DNA of 64,000 nucleotides from Molanna angustata (lineage: Eukaryota > Arthropoda > Insecta > Trichoptera > Molannidae): contig OY754990.1 of NCBI GenBank assembly GCA_963576475.1, forward strand, positions 2,941,256-3,005,255. Direction: 5' to 3'. The position numbers and the translations under genes were made by a program. Within the stretch, counting starts at the first letter, position 1, and every line of letters starts with the position of its first letter. The notes under the pieces are model-generated. The model searched no databases. It had not been told where the DNA came from and was given only the letters and a program-made list of their open reading frames with translations. Of the stretch, positions 55,861 through 64,000 are shown in pieces.

Positions 55861-56193
55861 TCAATACTTTCAATCAATACTTTTGGGTACACATTTTTTA
55901 TGCTCCATCTAAGCGCGATCCGAGTACCATCTTAAATTATGCATATTTTTGTAGCTGTAAGTAAAAAATGCATCTAAAGAATCAACATTTAGTTTAAACT
56001 TTATACATAGTAATATTCTGTTCTCAAAGTTGCCAACTAAAAAAATTTAAAATATGCAATCATTTATATATATATATTATATTATTATGCAAAATATCAA
56101 TATCCAAATTAATTGTAAGTTGGCACTGTATTTAAACAAAAATTAATTTTGTACTTAGAATGCGTTAATTATAAAATATATTTAAAAGTCTTT

Positions 56194-56199
56194 TTTATT
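56194..56199 (-). terminator. Possible polyadenylation signal
   Basis: AATAAA on the minus strand lies 19 bp past the stop codon of the large protein gene. It is unusually close, and other AATAAA words lie farther on, so the true 3' end is not decided by sequence alone. Confidence 0.3.
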
Positions 56200-56217
56200 A
56201 TATTTGTAATACTGGCT

Positions 56218-59200
56218 CTACTGAAATCTATTCACAACGTGTTTCACCCAACCGCCTCTGGAGTTATCGCAGGTAACCACCCCTTGGTTATTCTTTGCAT
56301 TGTCCGCACTCTTAGCGTCGGCGAAACTTTCAGATTTCGAATCGACCATTGAAACGGGGGAGGATTGAGTTCTGTCCATAAAGGAATTGTTGTTAACAGA
56401 TGGGGATTCATTAATACTAGACTTAACATTATCAATGTCTTGATCGGAAGTGCTAAAGGATGTGTTGAGTTTTAATCCACTCGACGAGGTATTAGGTAGA
56501 GGAATGTTACATCTCTGCGACGGAACTTTCGAAGTTGGAATAGAATCATTTGTTTTTAAATTATCGTTGACATTGGGCGAAGATACCTTCATGCTGACTG
56601 ATCTGGTGAAGGCGACCGCCGAATATTCAGTGCTGGAAGATTTTCGAGACACTTTTAAATCGGCTGAAATTTTTTTGAATCTTTGATCGGTGGAATCCGA
56701 AGTGATCCTTTCAATCTCTTTTTTTCTTTCTTGGACGGATTTTGTGATTGCGCTGTCGTCGTTGGTAGTCTTGATTTCCTGATTGCAATTCGGGTTGCTG
56801 GATACGCTTCTGGAGCGCCTTGCGATTGTCGAAGAGTCAAGACTGCACCTTTCGAAACTCAATCTCTTCATACGGATGTTGGAAGAAGTCGGTCTTTCGA
56901 AACTCGGTCTGGGTATTCCTACTTTAGTCTTGTCGGTCGGTGACTTGGGAGATGGAAACTGGAAGATATTTGTTGGTTTCACGAGAGGTTTGAGGTTCAA
57001 ATTGAGTTTGGCATCGACTAAATGCTGAACCGTTTCTGTTTCTTTAAAGTTCTTTTCAGTTTCGACGACAACAACTTTTTCTGGTTCCGCTTCAGTGATT
57101 TTCAAAGGACTGCTCAAAATCTTGTCTTTTCTGGGTATGTATCTCAAAGTTGGTTTTGTCAAGTCTGATTTAAAGGTTTCTTTCACTGTGTCATCGTCTG
57201 GAATTAAAGTTTTGCTGATTGGGGCGGATTCTATGCCTGAAGGAACTTTGTGGCTTTGTCCCAAATTAATCTTGAGTGAAGGTTTTATTGGAACGGGTGG
57301 AGCCGGCTTAGGAACATTACTTCTAATTAGATTTTTCTTTTCAAAGCTAATTGAAGTTGCATTACAGTTTGCGTTAAGTTTAGGACTTGACGAATTATCT
57401 TTTGATTTAAATGGGTTATCACCAACACAATCTGGTATATCAACAATTATTGTTTTATCAAGATCAGATATTTTCTTATCTGAATTGATAACCTCGGATG
57501 CACTATTAATATGGTTTGTTACACTTTCAATATTTTCTTTATTATTAGGATTATCACATGGGTCTTTTGAAACAACAGGTACATTACTTTGTCGTGTATT
57601 TCTGTTGGAATTTTTGGTGGACGCAGTTTCAGTACAGAATGATAAGCTGTCATCAGGATCACTGTATATGGCCGAATCCCTGAATATTTCATTGTCCAAC
57701 AGTTGTTCGATTTCATCAAAAGACTTTTCGTAGTAGCTGTCATCAGAGTTTAGTTTGTAATTAAATTTTATTTGCTGCAGTTCGTGTTGGCTCTTGATAG
57801 AGGAACGTTTTTCTTCGTCAAAGATTGTCCTAGACTCGAGTTTATTGATCGGAGCTCCGATGATCAAATTAGCTTTTGAATCTTCTTTTAAATCACTTCT
57901 GACTTTAGCATCCCTATAAAGAAAGGAGTTGTTCTTGCTGATGTCCAACGATTGGGGATTTGCATAGCCTTCACTCGAAGACGTAAAGTGTGAAGAATTC
58001 GACAAGAGGCTGTCCGGCCTCAGAGCGTTTTTGTTTATGAAGACATTGACTTTGTCCAAATCCGAGTTTGATTCAAAGAGCATTTTTGGATCCGCATAAT
58101 CAGACTGAGCAATCCTTGCACCCAAGTGTCTGCTTCCTTGTTTATAGATTGGCAGTTTATTTAAATCTTGCACGGAGTTTTGGGCTGATTTTACTAAATT
58201 GTGATTCTGTGTAGTAAACTGCACGGAATTTGACATCTGTTGGACATTGGCAGTTAAGTTATCGGTGGATTTAAAAGGCAACAAAATGTTGTTGCAACTC
58301 TTTGAGAGATGATCTGAAGGGTTGAGTTCTGGCTCTTTTGTTTCGCAAAAACTTTTACTTATGAAAATATCACCGGTTTTGACAGGAGAATCATCTGGTC
58401 TAGTAACAGTGACAGTTATAGGATTATGACTTTCTTTAATTTGAGTGTTTGCCATTTCTTTGGGGATGCAATCCAATGTGTCCACATTATCATTTTGTTC
58501 ATCGTGAATAATACTTTTGAATCTTTGCATCAGATTTCTAGATTGATGTTTAGGAACCGCTCTTTTAAATTCGGAGCCATCTGTTTTATCTTTGCAATCT
58601 TTATCGCTGTTAGGTGTACTTTGATTGTTTTGTTCTTGATTTGATCTTGTCTTAGATTTGAATCTGTTTAAAACACTCTTCAAAGAAAGAAGATTGATAG
58701 TTGTTTTGTAAATTTTATGTTCTGGATGCATCGATATGAGGTCTTCTTGTGAATTACCATTGAGTGTTTTCTCATTCATAACTTCCATGGAAGATGAAAT
58801 TGAATGGTCAATAGAGTTCTGAACGCTCAGCAAAAGATTATTATTTGATGAATTAGTCAAGTTGTTCATCTGCTCTCTCCTCATTTCGATGTTGTTTTTG
58901 TAGCATCTATCTATTTCTGCCTCCAGTTCAAGAGTAGACCTACTGATGCTGTCAATGGCTTCATCTATGCTATCGCCCTCGACAAAGGATCGAGAGCTAC
59001 GATTAGAAGCTGATTCACGAGGAAACTTTAGTGCAGAATTAGCGTCGCCTTTTATAAACCGTTCTATGTCTTCATAACTAATTTCGCTGTAGTCAGAAGC
59101 AATAGTGAATGGTCTATCTGTTTGAAGGACTTTGCCATCTTTATTAAGATACACTTTGTTATATAATACAGGTTTACCTTTAGGGGAAGTCTTTTCTTCA

Positions 59201-61907
59201 AGCTCATTGAGGTTCACTTGAAAACTTCTAGGCAAGGAGCCAGATTTCTTATCTCTGGACGTTGTAAAGTGTTCCTTTTGATTCTTCAGCCAAATCTCAG
59301 GAAGGTTTGGACTTTGCGGCCCGTTTTCCATCTCCAAGTAATCATCTATGTTCGTATTATTCAAAGTTTCTTTGATTCTCTTGTTTTTGACTATTGGATT
59401 TTCAATAACAGTATCATTGGATATACGCTTCCAAACCTCCGAAGTGTTGTCATAATGACATTCCAAACTAACATGATTCATTTTGGTTTCTGTTACAACT
59501 TTGTCTCTCAAAACCCTCCGTTCGACCTCTTCATATGGCACTTTCTGTGGAGTTGAAGTAGGAACAGCATATTCTCCATTGTCTTGGAAATCGCCCACCT
59601 TTTTAACGTTGCTCGGAACTCTATAAGCATCTACATTCTTATTACCATCAAAGCACAGATACACATAGTCTGACTCTGTTAAACTTACTCTAGTTTGTAT
59701 GCCGACTGGAACAGATAGATTTCGCTCTATTTCAGGAACTTTGTTAATGTTGGATTCGTCTTTCTTTGGTGAAGCGAAGGTACTTAAATATGGGACATTT
59801 GTATGAGCGCTTTCGGGGAAATTTGAATTGCCAACTGATTTGGTTTTATCAGGGCTAACAACCAGTGTTTCGTAAATATGTTCTTCCACTGTATGTGGAA
59901 CATCATTTTTAGCATCTTTCAAATCGGTTTGTTTTTCCCGTGTGATAGTTTCATCTAAATCACATATATTATCTTGAATAATATTTTCAACAGCAGAAGT
60001 TTGCCGTCCAAACTTTGGTTTAACACTGTGGAGGTTTTCTTTGCTGTGCATCAGAATCTTTTCTGGATTTGAATGAGACTTGAGAAGTCGTTGATGCCTC
60101 CTGTTTGTTGCATTTCTCAGCTGGTGTCTCTTTAATATCTTCTGGAACTCTCTATTCTGCATCAACAGTTGCGAAATTATCTGCTCGAGTGGTTTTTCAT
60201 TGGGTCCTTCGTCACAACTTTCAAAAGCGTCATCCTCATTATTTGAATCTGTTTTCTTTGGAGAATTGCTACCGCTTCCCGATCTCTTCTTGAAATGGTC
60301 TGCTTCCTTCACAGAAGATATTTTCTTTGTTTTATCCTTTTCCAGTTCGCTTTGTTTAAAAGAGTCTGTTTTTTGAATCAGAGTTTTGTACATTTCATCA
60401 TCTATATCATTTACCTTCTCAGTCTCATCTTGAGCCTCTTCATGAATATCTTCCTTTATTTCATTCTTTTCTTCCTCGTCGTTTTTATTGCTATGCAACG
60501 TATTGATACTATCAGTAGATTCTGATATATGTAAAACATTATCTGTAGTAAAATCTGTGTAAAATTTAGCAGTTGAATCGACTGCTAGATGTCGTAAAGT
60601 TTTAGCTCTGTTCTTTTTGATCTTGGAAATTTTCTTTGGCACAGTTTTGGAGTTGTACATTTTGACTTCAAACTTGGGATCCTTGGTAATCTTTGCCTGT
60701 GGATTAGCCTCTCTATCTAGTGATCTACACTTCCTTTCCACTACATTTTTTACTGAACCATGTTTTATAACACTATTATGCATACATTTTTGTCTAAAGT
60801 TAATTGTCCTTCCACACATTGAACAGTTGACTATTGTTCTGCCGCATTCTCTGCATTTGTTGTCGGAACTACTGTTGAAACTCAACTCTTCCTGACTTTT
60901 AGCATTCTTTTGCATCTCATTTTCAACAGATTTCTTCCAGTCCTTGGGATCGAAGTTGATGTTTGACATACCAGGTTCAGATTTTCTTCTTACGGTACCT
61001 GAGATCTTGGGAACAGTTAGAGTTTGGCTGTCGTCCTTTGATACTCTTTTGACTTTACCATATTCGTGTTCGCACTTTGGCACTATTTCAGAACTATAAT
61101 TCAAACTGTCTTCGACTGTTATATTTTCTTTTATTTCTTGACATTTTAAACAAGTCTTTTTTATGTTGATAAATTCCCTGTTCTTTAATCTATCATCTCC
61201 AACGTCTGCAACTTCTAGCTGTTTCTTCATGTAATCATTTGGAGAAAGGATACTTTTACTATTACAACTGTTGCATCTGGTACAACTATCATGTTTTTGG
61301 GCCATTTCTTCCACCGAGCAGTTAAAATCATCCGGTCTATGTCGATCTTGAGACAAGCACTTCCCGCACATGTGTGATTCGTCTAAAGTAATATTTTCTC
61401 TGCTACTTTGATCGTCAATATAATGGATGGATCTGTCACATTCGACGCACCATTTTTTATCGCTATAATCCACATCGATCGAAGATTGACTTTGAAACTC
61501 GGATGTGTTGCAACGGTAGCACTTATTTGAGCTGTAATTGGAATACTTGAATCTTTTGCTGTCATCTTTGCATTCTCGGCACACATTGTCACCACGAGTC
61601 GGACAGTCTTTGCAGAGATCCATATCGGAGCAATGGGAGCACGTGTTTTGACAATCACGGTAGAATTCTTCGAAAGCGGAATCGTTTCTGGTGCTGCCGT
61701 CCTTGTCGGTGGTGTCGTTTTCGCAAATGCTACCATTTTGACCCTTTCTTGTTGTGGATCTCTTCAGTTTGTGTCTCAGTCCAGATTCGAATGATTTCCT
61801 TCTCTCCCGTTCCAGCTTCCTCTTCTCTAGATACTCTGGAGCCGATAGCTGCTTCCTCATAGAAGAATGAGAGATGAGTGTACTTGATTTTTCAGCAAGC
61901 ATGTCAT
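56218..61907 (-). CDS. Terminal 5.7-kb coding exon of the unrecognised gene
   Basis: The acceptor ATTTTTTGTTTTAG at 61921-61908 is followed by ATGACATGCTTG. The first two bases complete an Asp codon begun in the previous exon, and the frame runs 1,896 codons without interruption to TAG at 56220-56218. Such a long open frame in AT-rich DNA is strong coding evidence. The internal Met at 61902 is not needed as a start, because the upstream exon joins in frame. Confidence 0.93.
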
Positions 61908-62143
61908 CTAAAACAAAAAATAATATAACTACATCTTTGTTTTTTTAAGTATGTTCTCTAAATAAGTTACAATCTGTAGAATTGGAAATTCAACGGGAAG
62001 TTTATCAAATACACTGAATTGAATAATACCAATAGACCAAAGAATAAATAGAATAAGTTACCATCAGTTTTATTTTGACCCAACTCCATAACCAGTTGCC
62101 TGGCATGAGACGGAATAACAGCATTGTAATTTTCCAGAATCAC
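56218..62143 (-). CDS. Large unrecognised protein, CxxC-rich N-terminus, 5'-partial
   Basis: Two coding exons are visible; the 5' exons are right of the window. Joined in frame they give about 1,923 residues ending GGWVKHVVNRFQ. I do not recognise the protein. The first visible residues, VILENYNAVIPSHARQLVME, are helical; they remind me weakly of the last helix of RhoGAP-type domains, which is only a guess. A cysteine-rich stretch follows with about eleven CxxC pairs (for example CSHC, CKDC, CREC, CYRC, CVEC, CGKC, CTRC, CLKC, CSMC), as in zinc-binding modules. The remainder is low-complexity Ser/Asn/Lys/Glu-rich, with a PxxP segment (VPKPAPPVPIKPSLKI) and basic Ser sites (RRSRSVSSN). No signal peptide or membrane segment was seen. 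It was probably a scaffold or regulatory protein. Confidence 0.85.
61922..62061 (-). other. Short intron of the unrecognised gene
   Basis: A 154-bp intron with donor GTAACTTATT and a T-rich acceptor tract. It carries no repeat, unlike almost every kinase intron. Confidence 0.8.
62062..62143 (-). CDS. Penultimate exon of the unrecognised gene
   Basis: The acceptor CTTTTTATTGTCCACAG and donor GTAACTTATT bound 82 nt encoding VILENYNAVIPSHARQLVME then LGQNKTD, ending in phase 1. The leftover G plus AT of the next exon gives Asp. Matching phase and consensus splice sites on both sides support it. Confidence 0.85.
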
Positions 62144-62279
62144 CTGTGGACAATAAAAAGTAATAAACTTTAAATTTTTAAGTAGGTTTTCATAATAAAC
62201 AAACGTCCAGGGATCAGATCACCATCCAACTTACAAAACTATTACACATATTCCTTCCCCTCAGACAATTTGTTTAGGA

Positions 62280-62425
62280 TTTTTACTGCCCTTGATCCAA
62301 GGCAGCTGTTTTACTGTCCTTGATCCAAGGCAGATGTTTTACTGTCCTTGATCCAAGGCAGCTGTTTTCTGTCCATGATCCAAGGCAACTGTTTTAGTGT
62401 CCTTGGTCAAAGGCAGCTGTTTTTG
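62280..62425. repeat. About 27-bp minisatellite made of LINE-C codons
   Basis: Five units of CCTTGATCCAAGGCAGCTGT then TTTACTGT, with small changes. The unit matches the LINE-C codons for SLDPRQLF and leads directly into a LINE-C 3' fragment. Confidence 0.82.
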
Positions 62426-62660
62426 AAAACCACATTGATTAATTTCCAAAAGAATATAACTCTGCATAGTAGAAGCCAACAAACGAATTTCACTAGGCAA
62501 GCAAATGAACTGAACTTCTCTGTGCCTATAATGAAGACCTCGTTTGGACAGAGACGTTTTGGAGTCATTGCTCCTAGAACATTCAATATACTTGATAAAA
62601 GCATTGAAGAGACAAAAATAGGCATTCCTTTAAAAGTAAAATAAAGGAATTATAGGAAGA
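62400..62660 (+). pseudogene. LINE-C 3' end fragment
   Basis: The frame FQKNITLHSRSQQTNFTRQA, NELNFSVPIMKTSFGQRRFG and VIAPRTFNILDKSIEETK is closely similar to residues near the C-terminus of the LINE-C copy at 22220-23599. It ends AAAGTAAAATAAAGG. Confidence 0.88.
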
Positions 62661-62778
62661 ACATATACATCCTCATACATTCCCTAAAATTAGCATTAAT
62701 GCTTGTGGCAGGATTAGAAATCACGATCACTGGATTAGTAACCTAGCGTGCTAACTGCTCTGCCACCACCCATCTATA
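62660..62778 (-). repeat. SINE2 copy, diverged
   Basis: The minus strand has GGTGGCAGAGCAGTTAGCAC, then GATCGTGATTTCTAATCCTGC with a damaged B box, and GCATTAATGC. It is shorter than the other SINE2 copies. Confidence 0.72.
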
Positions 62779-62929
62779 TCTATATGGCAATGTATATACT
62801 TTATATCAATTTTTACGAGTGCCATTCTATCCATAAAATATTGAATCAAAGATGTTTCATCTGGGTCATCTGTTAAAATAAATCGTTCTATTAAAATTCA
62901 TCTTAGCATTCTCATTTCAACTGTATTCA

Positions 62930-63055
62930 TTATGCTTTAGTGCGCCTTCTGCCATGTATGAATGTTGACGAGGCGATGAATGTGTGCCAAGATAGAAAAA
63001 TGTGCCATTCAGTTCTCTCTGCCTACCCTGCGAGGGACATAAAAAAATTAAAAAG
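62930..63055 (+). pseudogene. LINE-A 3' tail fragment
   Basis: The frame MNVDEAMNVCQDRKMCHSVL then SAYPARDIKK is the LINE-A C-terminus again. The preceding GCGCCTTCTGCCATG is from a different part of the element or another repeat. Confidence 0.75.
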
Positions 63056-63250
63056 CATAATAACATACTCTTTTAAGAAGGAGAGTCCATTCCCTCTTAT
63101 GTTGGATACTCCTGGCTTGAAGTGTGACCTGCATCCGGGGACAGTCAAAAGGTATGACGTGAAAACTCAACGGTTGACCCTGAATCGACTCCACCAGCAT
63201 CAAATTGTTGCACTGAAATCAAATTTTTATATTTTCATTCTACAAACACA
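63056..63250. other. Unique-looking stretch before tandem array
   Basis: No recognised element. A frame with DTPGLKCDLHPGTVKRYDVK is open for a short distance but has no supporting splice sites. Confidence 0.35.
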
Positions 63251-63254
63251 AATG

Positions 63255-63790
63255 GTAAACATGGTTACACACTGGTTATAAGAAAGTGTTTAATGTTTAC
63301 ATTACAGTATAATAAACATGGTGACACACAGGTTATAAGAAAGTGTTTAATGTTTACATTACAGTAAGTATAATAAACATGGTGATACACAGGTTATAAG
63401 AAAGTGTTTAATGTTTACATTACAGTATAATAAACATGGTGACACACAGGTTATAAGAAAGTGTTTAATGTTTACATTACAGTAAGTATAATAAACATGG
63501 TGATACACAGGTTATAAGAAAGTGTTTAATGTTTACATTACAGTATAATAAACACGGTGACACACAGTTTATAAGAAAGTGTTTAATGTTTACATTACAG
63601 TATAATAAACATGGTGATACACAGGTTATAAGAAAGTGTTTAATGTTTACATTACAGTATAATAAACACGGTGACACACAGTTTATAAGAAAGTGTTTAA
63701 TGTTTACATCACAGTATAATAAACATGGTGACACACAGGTAATAAGAAAGTGTTTAATGTTTACAATACAGTATAGTAAAGGCGATAGTA
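63255..63790. repeat. Tandem array, 58/62-bp units
   Basis: About nine copies of ATAAACATGGTGACACACAG, GTTATAAGAAAGTGTTTAAT and GTTTACATTACAGTA. Some units carry a 4-bp AGTA insertion, giving 58- or 62-bp periods. Both strands are open for 88-110 codons across it because the unit lacks stops in some frames. These are repeat artefacts, not genes. Confidence 0.93.
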
Positions 63791-64000
63791 TATAATGGGC
63801 TATTTTCACATGTGGGGAATTTAATTCAAAATATAAGTTGGCCCGTCGGCTGTCAAATTTTGAACTCCATAAATGTAGAATTGGTCACTTTAAGAATTTT
63901 TGGTGCTGTGTATATATCTTTGTGAGAAATCATGCACATTCTTTGGTGTATGAAGCCATATTTCGCTTCGCCAGTAAAGAATTTGTCAGCAACGTTTCGC
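63791..64000. other. Window end, nothing recognised
   Basis: AT-rich DNA, probably intron of the large gene. No exon seen. Confidence 0.35.

Noticed and set aside
57095..57733. 212-codon open frame opposite the giant exon
   Set aside because: The shadow of a long real coding exon. The minus-strand frame continues through it and splices in frame with the upstream exon.
63477..63809. Repetitive peptides on both strands (units of about 19-20 residues)
   Set aside because: Both frames arise from the 58/62-bp tandem repeat; frames open on both strands at once indicate a repeat artefact.

Overview
This window is eukaryotic nuclear DNA from an insect, AT-rich and crowded with transposons. Two minus-strand protein-coding genes have spliced exons. 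The insect assignment rests on three things: the kinase gene matches MAP4K3/happyhour, a mariner of the D,D34D type is present, and the LINE, RTE and tRNA-derived SINE families look like those of insects with large genomes. I cannot fix the order; the RTE proteins remind me of beetle and hemipteran elements.

Gene 1 is the N-terminal half of a happyhour/MAP4K3-type germinal-centre kinase. Nine coding exons run from the ATG at 47374 down to 14966. All splice sites are GT-AG, all phases agree, and they encode 467 residues with a complete kinase domain. The C-terminal CNH (citron homology) part was not found and probably lies left of base 1. Introns reach 10 kb and hold most of the repeats: intron 8 holds a gypsy gag-pol fragment, intron 6 LINE and RTE pieces plus a dead mariner nested in a MITE, intron 4 a 5.8-kb satellite array bounded by long inverted arms, and intron 1 several MITEs and SINEs.

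Gene 2 occupies 56218-62143 on the minus strand. It has one 82-bp exon and one giant 5.7-kb terminal coding exon. The protein is Ser/Asn/Lys-rich and not recognised, with a cysteine-rich N-terminal region of about eleven CxxC motifs. Its 5' exons lie right of the window. It is in the same orientation as the kinase gene and ends about 8.8 kb upstream of the kinase start.

The repeat landscape includes three tRNA-headed SINE families (called SINE1, SINE2 and SINE3 here) and at least six LINE lineages. LINE-A has a C-terminus reading CMRRCMDV; LINE-B and LINE-C are CR1/Jockey-like; LINE-D has a twin-primed copy; RTE and L2-like pieces are also present. There are at least eight inverted-repeat (MITE or fold-back) families, and tandem arrays with periods of 313, 191, 52, about 58, about 40 and about 27 bp. 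Several insertions can be ordered in time because target duplications or intact paralogous sites are present. The most instructive are SINE1 sharing its 3' hairpin with LINE-B, one old repeat split by two LINE insertions with clean target duplications, and the inverted-arm element that encloses the satellite.
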